A stretch of 64,000 nucleotides of DNA, taken from NCBI RefSeq assembly GCF_002285285.1, contig NZ_NSJF01000007.1:53417-117416 (forward strand). Direction: 5' to 3'. The notes under the pieces were generated by a model, which saw nothing but the letters and a program-made list of their open reading frames with translations, was not told the origin of the DNA and searched no databases. Both the position numbers and the translations under genes were made by a program. Shown one piece after another: positions 1 through 9,765 of the stretch. The stretch is from Vandammella animalimorsus (lineage in GTDB: Bacteria; Pseudomonadota; Gammaproteobacteria; Burkholderiales; Burkholderiaceae_C). How positions within the stretch are numbered: the first letter of the stretch is position 1; every line of letters starts with the position of its first letter.

Positions 1-70
1 CGATTCTCGCACGGGCCATCCCCATGCTTGGCGGCATGCTCTGCGGTGCGCCAGCGAGAGCGCCATTGCC

Positions 71-89
71 TACGCAATCTGCGTATGAT
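71..89 (+). promoter_or_regulatory. Candidate operator and -10 box of the toxin-antitoxin operon
   Basis: A 6-bp inverted repeat, TACGCA-ATC-TGCGTA, at 71-85 overlaps a good -10 hexamer, TATGAT, at 84-89. Transcription from this box would begin at about 96-98, practically at the toxin ATG (98), and no Shine-Dalgarno sequence is visible, so the mRNA could be leaderless. No convincing -35 box lies 17 bp upstream. Antitoxins of this family usually repress their own promoter, so the inverted repeat is an inferred HigA site. The first 70 bases hold nothing else I recognise. Confidence 0.4.
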
Positions 90-97
90 CCGGGGGC

Positions 98-436
98 ATG
101 AAAGCCGTCTTCATCGAATTGCCTGCATTCAGTCGTCATCGCGCCCAGTACCTGGATGACGAGGGCTTTCGCGCCTTGCAGAACGCATTGATGAAGCATC
201 CGGAGGCGGGCGATGTGATCGTAGGCACTGGCGGCCTGCGCAAACTGCGCCAAGCCGATACGCGCCGTGGCAAAGGCAAGAGCGGCGGTCTGCGAGTGAT
301 TTATTACTGGTGGGATGGTCAGCGCCAGTTCTGGCTGTTCACCTTGTTCGACAAGGACGAAATGGACGATCTCTCTGCCCAAGAGCGGCAAGCGCTCAAA
401 CACATGCTCAAAGCCGAGTTGGAGGCCAGAAGATGA
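98..436 (+). CDS. higB: HigB2-type RelE-family toxin (mRNA interferase)
   Basis: The 112-residue product resembles the Vibrio cholerae HigB2 toxin along its whole length: an N-terminal aromatic stretch, the GTGGLRKLR motif near residues 43-51, the RGKGKSGG basic segment, the IYYWW strand and a FDKDEMDDLS motif near the end. RelE-fold toxins of this type cleave mRNA on translating ribosomes. The toxin comes before the antitoxin, as is usual for hig loci, and the ATGA overlap with the next gene means they are translationally coupled. The basic and aromatic residues expected of an active toxin are present, so it does not look degraded. Family assignment is firm; activity is inferred. Confidence 0.88.
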   Translation: MKAVFIELPAFSRHRAQYLDDEGFRALQNALMKHPEAGDVIVGTGGLRKLRQADTRRGKGKSGGLRVIYYWWDGQRQFWLFTLFDKDEMDDLSAQERQALKHMLKAELEARR

Positions 437-747
437 ACAAACGCAATCTATTTTCCGAATTGAGCGAAGGCTTCGAGGCTTTGGCCCAGCAACGGGCCGG
501 CAAGACCACCTTGCGCACGCACACTATGCAAGCCAAGCCGGCAGTGAACGTATCTGCCCAGGACGTCGTGCAACTGCGCCAGCGGCTGGGCCTGTCGCGC
601 CCGATGCTGGCCCACTACCTGCGCACCAACCCCCGCACGCTGGAAAACTGGGAGCAAGGCCGCGCCCGCCCCAACGCCCAGGCGGCCGTGCTGATCAAGC
701 TGGTAGAGCGCCACCCCGAAACGGTAAAGCTGCTGGCCGATTTGTGA
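433..747 (+). CDS. higA: HigA2-type helix-turn-helix antitoxin
   Basis: The ATG at 433 overlaps the toxin stop, giving a 104-residue protein. Its N-terminus (MNKRNLFSEL) and its C-terminal XRE-type helix-turn-helix with the motif RTLENWEQGRARPN match HigA2/NadS-type antitoxins. The N-terminal half (about residues 1-35) is the flexible toxin-neutralising part in this family, and the C-terminal half binds DNA. It is expected to neutralise the upstream toxin and to repress the shared promoter, where an inverted repeat lies at 71-85. A longer reading from 310 would start inside the toxin gene and is less likely. Confidence 0.88.
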   Translation: MNKRNLFSELSEGFEALAQQRAGKTTLRTHTMQAKPAVNVSAQDVVQLRQRLGLSRPMLAHYLRTNPRTLENWEQGRARPNAQAAVLIKLVERHPETVKLLADL

Positions 748-794
748 ATTGGGGCAGCGCAGCGCCCCGACCTCCGGTCGGGCAGAATGCCCAC

Positions 795-2762
795 ATGGAC
801 GATCGACTGCTTTTCTGGCCCGGCGGCGCTGGCGAGTCACTGCTGGCGGCAGCGGGGCTGCCGGCCTTTTTCAAACGCGCTTTCCCCCGTGACCAAAGGG
901 ATGCCCCGACCGTGCGCCACCGTGCATGGCGCGCGCTGGCGCGTGGCGGCGCTCTGGCCGCAGTTTTGGCTTGCGCCCTGGGCGCGGGCATCGCCCAGGC
1001 TGAGCCTTCCCACGCCTACGCGCTGTGGGGCCAGCCCCAATACCCGGCGGGCTTTGCCCATTTCGACTACGCCAATCCGGCCGCGCCCAAGGGCGGCGAG
1101 CTGCGCCTGGTGAGCAATCTGCGCACTTCCACCTTCGACAAATACAACCCCTTCACCCTGCGCGGCTCGGCTCCGGCCTATTTGCAGGCCATGCTGTTCG
1201 AGAGCTTGCTGACTGGCGCGCTGGATGAAACCTCCACCGGCTACGGCCTGCTGGCCGAGAGCGTGGATGTGGCGGCCGATCGCCTCTCGGCCACCTTCCG
1301 CATCCGCGCCCAGGCGCGCTTTCACAACGGCAAGCCGGTGCTGGCCGAGGATGTGCGCCACAGCTTCGAGACGCTCATCAGCGCCCAGGCCGCGCCCGGC
1401 TACGCCACCTTGCTGGAAAAAGTCGCCCGCGCCGAGGTGCTGGATGCGCGCACTGTGCGCTTTCACTTCAAAAGCCCGGACCGTGAGCTGCCGCTGGTCG
1501 TGGGCGGCCTGCCCATCTTCAGCCGCGACTGGGGCCTGGACGCAAACGGGCAGCGCAAACCTTTCGACCAAATCATCACCGACACGCCCATTGGCAGCGG
1601 CCCCTACCGCATCGGCCCGGTCGTCTTCGGGCGCGACATCACCTACGTGCGCGACCCCGATTACTGGGGGCGCGAGCTGGCCGTCAACGCAGGCGCACAC
1701 AACTTCGAGCGCATCACCATCCGCATTTACAAGGACGCCACCGCACGGCTCGAAGCCCTCAAGGCCGGCGAGTTCGATCTGATGCAGTTTCACAGCGCGG
1801 GCGACTGGGCGCGGCGCGTCAAGGGGCGGCGTTTTGACAGCGGCGAGCTGGTCAAGGCCGAGTTCGAGCACCGCAACCCCACGGGCTTTCAGAGCTACTT
1901 TCTCAACCTGCGCCGCCCCCATTTGCAAGATGTGCGCGTGCGCCGCGCCTTGGCCCTGGCGATGGATTACGAGTGGATGAACCGCCGCCTGTTCTACGGC
2001 AGCTACCGCCGCGTCCGTGGCCTGTTTGGCAACACCCAATGCGCCGCCGAGGGCCTGCCCAGCGCCGCTGAGCTGGCCTTGCTCGAACCTTGGCGCAGCC
2101 AGATTCCGCCCGAAGCCTTCGGCCCCATGCCCGAGCCGCCGCGCACCGACCACAGCGAGCACGGCCTGCGCGAGAACCTGCGCCAGGCGCGCGAGTTGCT
2201 GGCCCAGGCGGGCTGGACGCTGCAGGGCGGCACGCTGCGCAACGCCCAGGGCCAGCCGCTGGTGCTGGAGGTGATGGACAGCAACGAAGCGGGCATCCGC
2301 ACCGTCGCGCCCTGGCAGCGCAACCTGCAAAAAATCGGCATCGAGCTGCGCTTTCGCGTCGTCGATTTCGCGCTGATGCTCCAGCGCATGGACGCTTTCG
2401 ACTACGACATCACCTCGCTGAACATCCAGGGCACGCACAACCCCGGCCAGGAATACGCCCAGTTCTTTGGCAGCGCCGCGGCCGATCAAAACGGCTCGGC
2501 CAACTACAGCGGCCTGAAAAGCCCGGCGGTGGACGCCCTCATCGCCCGTATGGTGCAGGCCGGCACCCAGGCCGACTACCAGGCCGCCTGCCGCGCGCTG
2601 GAGCGCGTCGTCACCGCCGAAAACGTCATGGTGCCCGCTTGGTACGCCAGCAACTTCCGCGTTGTGTACAACGCCCAGCGCCTGGCCTTTCAAGCGCCCA
2701 TGCCGCCGTATGTGCAGGTGCTGGAGAACTGGGCCATAGCCTATTGGTGGCACAGGCGCTGA
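795..2762 (+). CDS. YejA-like peptide ABC transporter substrate-binding protein
   Basis: This is a family 5 extracellular solute-binding protein (SBP_bac_5), about 610-655 residues, close to YejA. YejA delivers oligopeptides, including microcin C, to the YejBEF permease. Visible signs are the secretion signal ending in GAGIAQA, the early YPAGFAHFDYANPAAPKGG motif typical of YejA, and a C-terminal AIAYWW. The ATG at 795 leaves a long tail before the signal core; GTG at 912 (VRHRAWRALARGG) gives a more normal signal peptide and may be the true start. No permease or ATPase gene is adjacent, so it must work with components encoded elsewhere. Confidence 0.83.
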   Translation: MDDRLLFWPGGAGESLLAAAGLPAFFKRAFPRDQRDAPTVRHRAWRALARGGALAAVLACALGAGIAQAEPSHAYALWGQPQYPAGFAHFDYANPAAPKGGELRLVSNLRTSTFDKYNPFTLRGSAPAYLQAMLFESLLTGALDETSTGYGLLAESVDVAADRLSATFRIRAQARFHNGKPVLAEDVRHSFETLISAQAAPGYATLLEKVARAEVLDARTVRFHFKSPDRELPLVVGGLPIFSRDWGLDANGQRKPFDQIITDTPIGSGPYRIGPVVFGRDITYVRDPDYWGRELAVNAGAHNFERITIRIYKDATARLEALKAGEFDLMQFHSAGDWARRVKGRRFDSGELVKAEFEHRNPTGFQSYFLNLRRPHLQDVRVRRALALAMDYEWMNRRLFYGSYRRVRGLFGNTQCAAEGLPSAAELALLEPWRSQIPPEAFGPMPEPPRTDHSEHGLRENLRQARELLAQAGWTLQGGTLRNAQGQPLVLEVMDSNEAGIRTVAPWQRNLQKIGIELRFRVVDFALMLQRMDAFDYDITSLNIQGTHNPGQEYAQFFGSAAADQNGSANYSGLKSPAVDALIARMVQAGTQADYQAACRALERVVTAENVMVPAWYASNFRVVYNAQRLAFQAPMPPYVQVLENWAIAYWWHRR

Positions 2763-2812
2763 GCGGCTGGGCTGGCTCTGATGCCGGCGCGGCACATCGG
2801 GCGGCAAAAAGT

Positions 2813-2818
2813 TAGAAT
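2813..2818 (+). promoter_or_regulatory. Candidate -10 box for ndk
   Basis: TAGAAT at 2813-2818 lies 42 bp upstream of the ndk ATG, in the 97-bp gap after the solute-binding protein gene. The -35 region is poor, so this is a weak call. A U-rich run (TTTTTT) follows at 2825-2830. Confidence 0.3.
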
Positions 2819-2859
2819 CACGGGTTTTTTCCGTTTCTTTCAACCCATTGGGAACCCTT

Positions 2860-3285
2860 ATGGCAATCGAACGCACCCTTTCCATCATCAAGCCCGACGC
2901 CGTGGCGAAAAACGTCATTGGTCAAATCTATGCCCGCTTCGAGAACGCCGGCCTGAAGATCGCCGCCGCGCGCATGGTGCACCTCTCGCGCCAGGAGGCC
3001 GAGCAGTTCTACGCCGTGCACAAGGAGCGCCCCTTCTTCAAGGATCTGGTGGATTTCATGGTCTCCGGCCCCGTCATGGTGCAGGTGCTCGAGGGCGAGA
3101 ACGCCATCGCCAAGAACCGTGAGCTGATGGGCGCTACCGATCCGAAGAAAGCCGACGCTGGCACCATCCGCGCCGATTTCGCCGACAGTATCGACGCCAA
3201 CGCCGTGCATGGCTCGGACGCCGCCGAGACCGCCCAGGTCGAAGTGGCCTTCTTCTTCCCTGGCCTGAACATCTATTCGCGTTGA
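2860..3285 (+). CDS. ndk: Nucleoside diphosphate kinase
   Basis: The 141-residue protein has the exact family length. It transfers the gamma-phosphate of ATP to nucleoside diphosphates through a phospho-histidine, balancing NTP and dNTP pools in the cytoplasm. The N-terminal [12 protein letters not shown] motif and the active-site NAVHGSD motif (catalytic His near residue 117) are intact. The ATG at 2860 was preferred over TTG at 2848 because it gives the standard MAIERTLS start. Its position just upstream of rlmN-pilF-rodZ-ispG is the conserved order in beta- and gammaproteobacteria, although a 174-bp repeat now separates them. Confidence 0.97.
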   Translation: MAIERTLSIIKPDAVAKNVIGQIYARFENAGLKIAAARMVHLSRQEAEQFYAVHKERPFFKDLVDFMVSGPVMVQVLEGENAIAKNRELMGATDPKKADAGTIRADFADSIDANAVHGSDAAETAQVEVAFFFPGLNIYSR

Positions 3286-3314
3286 TGGCCTATCCGGTGT
3301 GTCTGGATTTCTTT

Positions 3315-3488
3315 AGAGCCTGTTCAAAATCTCGGCGCGAGTGGGCAAGAAGCGGTTTGGGATGGGCTGCAAGGCGCAAAACGCAGCCATACGCAGCCAT
3401 AGCTGGGGCTATGGCGAGGCTTTGCGGGCGCAGCAGAGCGCCCAAATCCGCGCTCTTGACCGCCGTGCAAAGATTTTGAACAGGCTCT
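3315..3488. repeat. Family-1 MITE-like element, copy 1 (174 bp)
   Basis: The element is bounded by a 17-bp terminal inverted repeat: AGAGCCTGTTCAAAATC on the left and its reverse complement on the right. Its reverse complement matches 13182-13344 closely along the whole length, including the segment GCAAGAAGCGGTTTGGGATG. The interior has no meaningful reading frame. It lies 29 bp after the ndk stop. Size, long terminal repeats and no coding capacity are what a miniature inverted-repeat transposable element shows; the parent transposase is not in the window. The remaining 3489-3680 holds only a GC-rich palindrome near 3533-3546 and the rlmN leader. Confidence 0.88.
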
Positions 3489-3680
3489 TGGCAGACACGC
3501 CGGAACCTTTTTAGGGCTGCGCTGCTCTTTCACGGCGGCGCCGCCTGTCGGCGGCGGTGCTGATGTGCGACACTCCCGCGCATGGGCACGGGCTGTCCCT
3601 GTCGCTTGTTTTTCTTTTTCTTCCCGATGCCCGCGCTTGCGGCTCTGCAGGACTGGCATCCGGATCACACACATTAGCCA

Positions 3681-4901
3681 ATGAGCTCTCCCGTTGCGCA
3701 GAAAGTTTCCCTGCTGGGGCTGGACCATGAGGCCCTGGTGCAATGGTGCGCGCAATTGGGGGAAAAGCGCTTTCGCGCCACGCAGCTCTACCGCTGGATT
3801 CACCAGCGCGGCGTGGCCGATTTCGATGCCATGTCCGACTTGGCCAAGTCGCTGCGCGCCAAACTGCACGAGCAGGCCCAGGTGCAGGCGCTGCCGGTGC
3901 TGGCCGAACAGGTCTCGCGCGATGGCACGATCAAATGGCTGTTCGATGTGGGCCAAGGCAATGCGGTCGAGGCCGTGTTCATCCCCGAGCGCGACCGCGC
4001 CACGCTGTGCGTGTCCTCGCAAGCTGGCTGCGCGATTGGCTGCCGCTTCTGTTCGACGGGCCACCAGGGCTTCAGCCGCAACCTCAGCAGCGCCGAAATC
4101 ATCGCCCAGCTCTGGTATGCCGAGCACACGCTGCGCCGCCGTTTTGCGCGCGATGAGCGCATCATCACCAACGTGGTCATGATGGGCATGGGCGAGCCGC
4201 TGCAAAACTATGGCCAGCTGGTGCCGGCGCTGCGCACCATGCTCGATGACAACGCCTATGGCCTCTCGCGCCGCCGCGTGACGGTGTCCACCTCGGGCAT
4301 CGCGCCGATGATGGACCGCCTCAGTCAAAGTGTGCCCGTGGCGCTGGCCGTGTCGCTGCACGCGCCAAGCGATGCGCTGCGCGACCAGCTCGTGCCGCTG
4401 AACCGCAAGTACCCGCTGGCCGAGCTGATGGCCGCCTGCCGGCGCTACCTGCAATACGCGCCGCGTGATTTCATCACCTTCGAATACTGCATGCTCGATG
4501 GCGTCAACGACAGCGATGCCCATGCCCGCGCGCTGGTCGAGCTGCTGAGCGGCGCGCCAGGCGGCGCTCGCCAGGACACGGGCTGGTGCAAGCTCAATCT
4601 GATACCGTTCAATCCGTTTCCCGATTCGGGCCTGAAGTGCTCGAAACCGCAGCGCGTGCAGGCTTTTGCGCAGGTGCTGCTGGAGGCGGGCATCGTCACG
4701 ACCGTGCGCAAGACACGCGGCGACGACATCGACGCCGCTTGCGGCCAACTGGCTGGCGAAGTGCAGGATCGCACCCATGCGCTGGTGCGCATGCAGCGCC
4801 AGCGCCAACCTGCTGCCTTGCAGGCCGCTGTACAGGCAGCCCCGGAAACCGGCCCAGCCATGGCGCCAGGCCCGGCCTATCGTTTGGAGACCAACGCATG
4901 A
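3681..4901 (+). CDS. rlmN: Dual-specificity rRNA/tRNA adenine C2 methyltransferase RlmN
   Basis: A radical SAM enzyme of 406 residues that methylates C2 of A2503 in 23S rRNA and of A37 in some tRNAs. The [4Fe-4S] motif is C117-x3-C121-x2-C124 ([13 protein letters not shown]), followed by the MGMGEPL motif and the late [12 protein letters not shown] segment. Both catalytic cysteine regions are present. The C-terminus carries about 30 extra Ala/Pro-rich residues. It opens a tightly packed operon: its stop overlaps the pilF start (ATGA at 4898-4901), and rlmN-pilF-rodZ-ispG is a conserved arrangement. Confidence 0.97.
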   Translation: MSSPVAQKVSLLGLDHEALVQWCAQLGEKRFRATQLYRWIHQRGVADFDAMSDLAKSLRAKLHEQAQVQALPVLAEQVSRDGTIKWLFDVGQGNAVEAVFIPERDRATLCVSSQAGCAIGCRFCSTGHQGFSRNLSSAEIIAQLWYAEHTLRRRFARDERIITNVVMMGMGEPLQNYGQLVPALRTMLDDNAYGLSRRRVTVSTSGIAPMMDRLSQSVPVALAVSLHAPSDALRDQLVPLNRKYPLAELMAACRRYLQYAPRDFITFEYCMLDGVNDSDAHARALVELLSGAPGGARQDTGWCKLNLIPFNPFPDSGLKCSKPQRVQAFAQVLLEAGIVTTVRKTRGDDIDAACGQLAGEVQDRTHALVRMQRQRQPAALQAAVQAAPETGPAMAPGPAYRLETNA

Positions 4902-5719
4902 AACCTCGCCACCCTCTCTGGCGCTTGCCTGCGGCATTGGCCCTGGCGGCAGCTGCCCTGGGCCTGACGGCTTGCCAGACGTCGTACACGCGCTCATCCG
5001 TGCCGGTGGCCACGCCGGGCGCAGCAGCCGCAGCATCCGAGCCCGATGCGCAGCGCGCGGCCAAGGTGCGCCTGGAACTGGCCTCCGAATACCTGCGCGC
5101 TGGGCGCAGCAGCGTCGCGCTGGAGGAAATCAACCACGTGCTGTCCATTGCGCCCCACATGGTCGAGGCTTACATGCTGCGCGGCATGATCTACGCCGAT
5201 CAGCACAACTTTGCCGCCGCCGAGGCCGATTACGCGCGCGTCATGCGCGAGCGCGGCAATGACCCCGATGCACTGCACAACTACGGCTGGATCCTGTGCC
5301 GCCAGGGCCGCTATGCCGATGCTGAAGGCTACTTTGATCGCGTATTGGCCGTGCCGGGCTATACCGCTTCGGCGCGTACGCTCATGGCCAAGGGCCTGTG
5401 CCAGCAAAGCGCTGGCAAGGCCGGCGCGGCCATGGCCACGCTGCAGCGCGCCTATGAAGTTGATCCCAACAACCCCATCGTGGCCTACAACCTGGCCAGC
5501 ATGCTCTATCACGCCGGGCGCGTGGCTGATGCACAGACCTATTTGCGCCGCCTCAATGGCTCCGACCTGGCCAATGCCGAGACGCTGTGGCTGGGCATCA
5601 AGGTAGAAAACGCTCTGGGCCGGCGCGATCGCGTGCGCGAACTCGGCAGCGTGCTGGCACACCGTTTCCCGAACTCGCGCGAGTTCGCCCTGTATGAGCG
5701 TGGGGCTTTCTATGAGTGA
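4898..5719 (+). CDS. pilF: Type IV pilus biogenesis TPR lipoprotein PilF/PilW
   Basis: The 273-residue product has a lipoprotein signal peptide with lipobox LTACQ (Cys near residue 28), then tandem tetratricopeptide repeats from about residue 55 ([47 protein letters not shown]). PilF/PilW is the outer-membrane pilotin that helps the PilQ secretin assemble. Start and stop both overlap neighbours, which indicates translational coupling with rlmN and rodZ. Other pilus genes are not in the window; this location outside the pilus cluster is normal for proteobacteria. Confidence 0.92.
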   Translation: MKPRHPLWRLPAALALAAAALGLTACQTSYTRSSVPVATPGAAAAASEPDAQRAAKVRLELASEYLRAGRSSVALEEINHVLSIAPHMVEAYMLRGMIYADQHNFAAAEADYARVMRERGNDPDALHNYGWILCRQGRYADAEGYFDRVLAVPGYTASARTLMAKGLCQQSAGKAGAAMATLQRAYEVDPNNPIVAYNLASMLYHAGRVADAQTYLRRLNGSDLANAETLWLGIKVENALGRRDRVRELGSVLAHRFPNSREFALYERGAFYE

Positions 5720-6821
5720 TTACGAATCAGCCCGCACAGCGGCGTCGGCCGACGATGCGGCAGCCGATGAAACTGCCATGGCTGCAGCCCAGGACGAAGC
5801 GCAGCTGGACGGGCAGGCCATGCCTGGCTTGAACAAGCCCTCGATTGAGTCCTTCAAAACCCCGGGCGGGTTGCTGGCCTATTACCGCATGGAGCGCGAG
5901 GTCAGTCTGCCCGAGCTGGCGGCCGTGCTGAAGGTGCCGGTGGACAAGCTCCAGGCGCTGGAGCGCGACGACTACGCCATGCTGCCCGACATGGTCTTCA
6001 CCCGCGCGCTGGCATTGAGCATCTGCCGCTTGCTCGGCGCGGATGCGCAGCCCGTCATGGCATTGTTCCCCAGCGCCCATGCACCACGTCTGGCGCGTGA
6101 CTCCGATGGCCTGAACCGAACCTTCAAGGCCACGGAACAACCCGCGTTGGGCGGGGAGCGCAAGCCGCCATCTGCGGGCATTCCACGCTCGGCCTGGGTG
6201 CTTGGCGTACTGTTGCTGCTGGCTGCTCTGGCGGTCTTTTTCTGGCCACAGATTCAGCAGCGCCTGGGCTGGGCGACTTCGGGCGAAGCCTCGGGCATGT
6301 CCGAGGCAGCGGATGCGCCCAGCACGGCCGACGGCCTGCGCAGCCAGCCGCTGCACATCCCTGGCCTGAATGCTGGCGCTGGGGCTGAGCCGCGCTCCGC
6401 CCAGGCGCCGGAAGAGCCCGAGGACAAGCCGGACGAAGAGGACAGCAGCGCGTCCGCTGCGCCTGCAGGCCCTGGTCAGGCTGGTGCCGACACGGCCGCC
6501 GGGCAAGCGTCTTCGGCGGCTGCGCCAGCCACTGCCAATGCCGCCGCCGGGGCGGGCGAAGCCACCGCCGTCGCAGCGCCGGCGCACACCTTGCACATCC
6601 AGGCGCAGGAGTCGGTGTGGATCCAGATTCGCGACGCCTCCAACGCCATCCTGCACCAGAGCACGCTGCCCAAGGGGCGTGAAATCGCCATCACCAACGA
6701 GCCACCGCTGCGTGTGGAAATCGGCCGCGCCGATGCCGTCAAGGTCACTGTCAAGGGCCAGCCCTTCGACCTGCAGCCCTTTGCGCGTGGCAATGTGGCG
6801 CGCTTTGAGGTGTCGCCGTGA
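5712..6821 (+). CDS. rodZ: RodZ-like helix-turn-helix membrane protein (DUF4115)
   Basis: The 369-residue protein shows the RodZ layout: a cytoplasmic HTH domain (about residues 45-115, [24 protein letters not shown]), a single transmembrane helix ([17 protein letters not shown], about 162-178), a long Ala/Pro/Glu-rich linker, and a C-terminal DUF4115 domain ([17 protein letters not shown]). RodZ ties MreB filaments to the inner membrane in rod-shape control. The start ATG at 5712 overlaps pilF by 8 bp, and the stop overlaps the ispG start. The early lines resemble RodZ more than an ordinary regulator, so DNA binding is unlikely to be its main job. Confidence 0.88.
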   Translation: MSDYESARTAASADDAAADETAMAAAQDEAQLDGQAMPGLNKPSIESFKTPGGLLAYYRMEREVSLPELAAVLKVPVDKLQALERDDYAMLPDMVFTRALALSICRLLGADAQPVMALFPSAHAPRLARDSDGLNRTFKATEQPALGGERKPPSAGIPRSAWVLGVLLLLAALAVFFWPQIQQRLGWATSGEASGMSEAADAPSTADGLRSQPLHIPGLNAGAGAEPRSAQAPEEPEDKPDEEDSSASAAPAGPGQAGADTAAGQASSAAAPATANAAAGAGEATAVAAPAHTLHIQAQESVWIQIRDASNAILHQSTLPKGREIAITNEPPLRVEIGRADAVKVTVKGQPFDLQPFARGNVARFEVSP

Positions 6822-8092
6822 TGAGTGCGGCGCAGGCCACGCCCATCGCACTGTCCGAGCCGCGCCCGCACCACTCCCTGCAGGCGCAGGTGCGCTGGGG
6901 CGAGCACGTTGTCACCATTGGCGGGGATGCGCCGGTGCGCATCCAGTCCATGACCAACACCGACACCGAGGACGCCATCGCCACGGCCATCCAGGTCAAG
7001 GAGCTGGCTCAGGCCGGCTCGGAGCTGGTGCGCATCACCGTCAACACCAACAAGGCCGCCGAGGCCGTGCCGCACATCCGTGAGCAGCTCGACCGCATGG
7101 GCGTGCATGTGCCGCTGGTGGGCGACTTCCACTTCAACGGCCACAAGCTGTTGAGCGACTTCCCCGACTGCGCCCAGGCCCTGTCCAAATACCGCATCAA
7201 CCCCGGCAACGTGGGCAAGGGTGCGCGCCACGACATCCAGTTCGGCCAGATGATCGAGGCTGCGCTGAAGTGGGACAAGCCCGTGCGCATTGGCGTGAAC
7301 TGGGGCAGCCTGGATCAGGAGCTGCTGGCACGCCTGATGGATGAAAACCTGCAGCGCGCCCAGCCCTGGGACACGCGCCAGGTCATGTACGAAGCCTTGA
7401 TTTCTTCAGCCATCGACTCGGCGCAAAAGGCCCAGAAGCTGGGCATGGCCGCCGGGCAGATCGTGCTCTCCTGCAAGGTCAGCAGCGTGCAGGACTTGGT
7501 GGCTGTGTATCGTGAGCTTTCGCGCCGCTGCAACTACCCGCTGCACCTGGGCTTGACTGAAGCGGGCATGGGCGCCAAGGGCACCGTGGCCTCGGCTGCG
7601 GCGCTGTCGCTGCTGCTGCAAGAAGGCATTGGCGACACCATCCGCGTCAGCCTCACGCCCCAGCCGGGCGAGGCGCGCACGCAGGAAGTCGTGGTCGCCG
7701 CTGAGATCCTTCAGGCCCTGGGCCTGCGCACCTTCGTGCCCAGCGTCACCGCCTGCCCGGGCTGTGGGCGCACCACCAGTACCACCTTCCAGGAGCTGGC
7801 CAAGCAGATCGACGATTTTTTGCGCGCGCAAATGCCGCTGTGGCGCGCGCGCTATCCGGGCGTGGAGAACATGAAGGTGGCCGTCATGGGCTGCATCGTC
7901 AACGGCCCGGGCGAGAGCAAGCACGCCGACATCGGCATCAGCCTGCCCGGCAATGGTGAAGCGCCTTCGGCCCCTGTCTTCATCGATGGCGAAAAAGCCA
8001 TGCACCTCAAGGGCGAGGACATTGCCCAGCAGTTCCACCGCATCGTCAGCGAGTACGTGGAAAAGCGCTACGGCACGGCCACGGCAGTTTGA
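6821..8092 (+). CDS. ispG: 4-hydroxy-3-methylbut-2-en-1-yl diphosphate synthase (flavodoxin)
   Basis: IspG (GcpE) makes HMBPP from methylerythritol cyclodiphosphate, the penultimate step of the MEP isoprenoid pathway. The 423-residue sequence carries [13 protein letters not shown] near the N-terminus and the iron-sulfur cysteines in [10 protein letters not shown] and [23 protein letters not shown] long insert around residues 215-260 is normal for betaproteobacterial IspG. GTG at 6818 is an alternative start overlapping the rodZ stop; the ATG at 6821 is preferred. It precedes hisS in the conserved order. Confidence 0.97.
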   Translation: MSAAQATPIALSEPRPHHSLQAQVRWGEHVVTIGGDAPVRIQSMTNTDTEDAIATAIQVKELAQAGSELVRITVNTNKAAEAVPHIREQLDRMGVHVPLVGDFHFNGHKLLSDFPDCAQALSKYRINPGNVGKGARHDIQFGQMIEAALKWDKPVRIGVNWGSLDQELLARLMDENLQRAQPWDTRQVMYEALISSAIDSAQKAQKLGMAAGQIVLSCKVSSVQDLVAVYRELSRRCNYPLHLGLTEAGMGAKGTVASAAALSLLLQEGIGDTIRVSLTPQPGEARTQEVVVAAEILQALGLRTFVPSVTACPGCGRTTSTTFQELAKQIDDFLRAQMPLWRARYPGVENMKVAVMGCIVNGPGESKHADIGISLPGNGEAPSAPVFIDGEKAMHLKGEDIAQQFHRIVSEYVEKRYGTATAV

Positions 8093-8217
8093 GCCTCTGC
8101 AAGCTTGGGGATCGGCAAGAGAGTCGTGGCCCGCTCGCTGGCATTTTCTCTGCCTGTACCGAGACCATGAACAAGCGCCAGCGCAGACGACAGACTTGGT
8201 AACATCGCGCCCGTTGT

Positions 8218-8255
8218 GCTGGCCGCTGCTTGGCAGTGGCCAGCCATTTCTTTTG
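8218..8255 (+). terminator. Hairpin with U-rich tail between ispG and hisS
   Basis: A 12-bp stem with one G-U wobble (GCTGGCCGCTGC, loop TTG, GCAGTGGCCAGC) at 8218-8244 is followed by CATTTCTTTTG. It ends only 25 bp before the hisS start codon, so it could terminate ispG transcription or act as an attenuator for hisS. The rest of the 187-bp gap (8093-8217) shows no clear gene or leader peptide. Confidence 0.6.
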
Positions 8256-8279
8256 TGCCTTCTTTTTGACACTGCCCTG

Positions 8280-9665
8280 GTGAACACCGTGACTCAGCCT
8301 GCCCCTTCTTCCCCGACCGAGAAGACCAACAAGGCCGCCACCCAAGCGCTGCGCGCCGTGCGCGGCATGAACGACATCCTGCCGCCCGAATCCAGCCGCT
8401 GGCAGTGGCTGGAAGATGCGGTGCGCCGCGTCATGGCGGGCCACGCCTACCGCAACGTGCGCCTGCCGATCATGGAGCACACGGCGCTGTTCGTGCGCGG
8501 CATTGGTGAGGTCACCGACATCGTCGAAAAAGAGATGTACGCCTTCGAGGACCGCGCCGACCAGCACGGCCGCGCCGAGCACCTGGCGCTGCGCCCCGAG
8601 GGCACAGCCGGCCTGGTGCGCGCCACGGTGGAGCACAACCTGCTCTACGACGGCGGCAAGCGCCTGTACTACATGGGCCCCATGTTCCGGCGCGAGCGCC
8701 CGCAGCGCGGCCGCTACCGGCAGTTCCACCAGATCGGCGCCGAGGCGCTGGGCTTTGGCGGGCCGGAGGTCGATGCCGAGCTCATCCTGCTGGCCGTGGC
8801 CCTGTGGCGCGAGCTGGGCATCCGCAACTGGCGGCTGGAGCTCAACAGCCTGGGCCAGCCCGAAGAGCGCCGCGCGCACCGCGCCGCGCTGATCGCCTAC
8901 TTCGAGCAGCACGCCGAGCAACTCGACGAAGACGCGCGCCGCCGCCTGCACAGCAACCCGCTGCGCATTCTGGACACCAAGAACCCCGCCATGCAGGCGC
9001 TGGCCGAAGGCGCGCCCAAGCTCATGGACTACCTGGGCCAAGCCTCGCTGGCGCACTTTAAGGCCGTGCAGGCCATTCTGGACGCCAACAGCGTGCCCTG
9101 GCGCATCAACCCGCGCCTGGTGCGCGGGCTGGACTACTACAACCTGACGGTGTTCGAGTTCATCACCGAATCGCTGGGCGCGCAGGGCACCATCTGTGGC
9201 GGTGGCCGTTACGACTATTTGATCGAGCAAATCGGCGGCAAGCCCGCCCCGGCCGTGGGCTGGGCGCTGGGCGTGGAGCGCGTGCTGGAACTGCTCAAGG
9301 AAGAGGGCGTGACCCCGCCCGAGGCTGTGCCCGACGCCTACGCCGTGGTGCCCGATGCGGCCAGCCTGCCGCAAGTCATGGCCGTGCTGGCCCAACTGCG
9401 CGCCGCTGGCGTGGCCGTGCAAATGCACGCCAGCGCCGATTCGGCCCAGGGCATGGGCAGCTTCAAGAGCCAATTCAAAAAGGCCGACGCCAGCGGCGCG
9501 CGCTTCGCGCTGATCTTCGGCGCCGACGAGCTGGCGCGCGGCGAAGTGGCCCTCAAGCCCTTGCGGGCCGCGCCGGGGCAGGATGGGGCGGCGGCACAGC
9601 AGCTGTGCCCGCTGGCCGATCTGGCGGGGTTGGCCGCGCGCATACAATCGCCGCTGGCTGCGTGA
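8280..9665 (+). CDS. hisS: Histidine--tRNA ligase
   Basis: A class II aminoacyl-tRNA synthetase of 461 residues that charges tRNA(His). Motif 1 ([28 protein letters not shown]) and motif 2 ([26 protein letters not shown]) are visible, with the histidine-specific [15 protein letters not shown] and GGGRYDYL motifs and a C-terminal anticodon-binding domain ([15 protein letters not shown]). No in-frame ATG fits; GTG at 8280 (or 8289) gives a short Thr/Ser/Pro tail before the conserved [13 protein letters not shown]. It is followed by yfgM and bamB as usual. Confidence 0.96.
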   Translation: MNTVTQPAPSSPTEKTNKAATQALRAVRGMNDILPPESSRWQWLEDAVRRVMAGHAYRNVRLPIMEHTALFVRGIGEVTDIVEKEMYAFEDRADQHGRAEHLALRPEGTAGLVRATVEHNLLYDGGKRLYYMGPMFRRERPQRGRYRQFHQIGAEALGFGGPEVDAELILLAVALWRELGIRNWRLELNSLGQPEERRAHRAALIAYFEQHAEQLDEDARRRLHSNPLRILDTKNPAMQALAEGAPKLMDYLGQASLAHFKAVQAILDANSVPWRINPRLVRGLDYYNLTVFEFITESLGAQGTICGGGRYDYLIEQIGGKPAPAVGWALGVERVLELLKEEGVTPPEAVPDAYAVVPDAASLPQVMAVLAQLRAAGVAVQMHASADSAQGMGSFKSQFKKADASGARFALIFGADELARGEVALKPLRAAPGQDGAAAQQLCPLADLAGLAARIQSPLAA

Positions 9666-9765
9666 GCGCCAGCCCCCTTGGGCAACAGGCAGGCGCCTGC
9701 TGCCTCGCTTGCGGCACAACAGCCGCCGCCCTTGCGCCGCAAGGGCTTGATCCAACCCCATTCCA

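Noticed and set aside
837..2918. 693-codon open frame on the minus strand
   Set aside because: It lies opposite the YejA-like gene and has no domain, signal or ribosome-binding site. High GC makes long antisense frames common.
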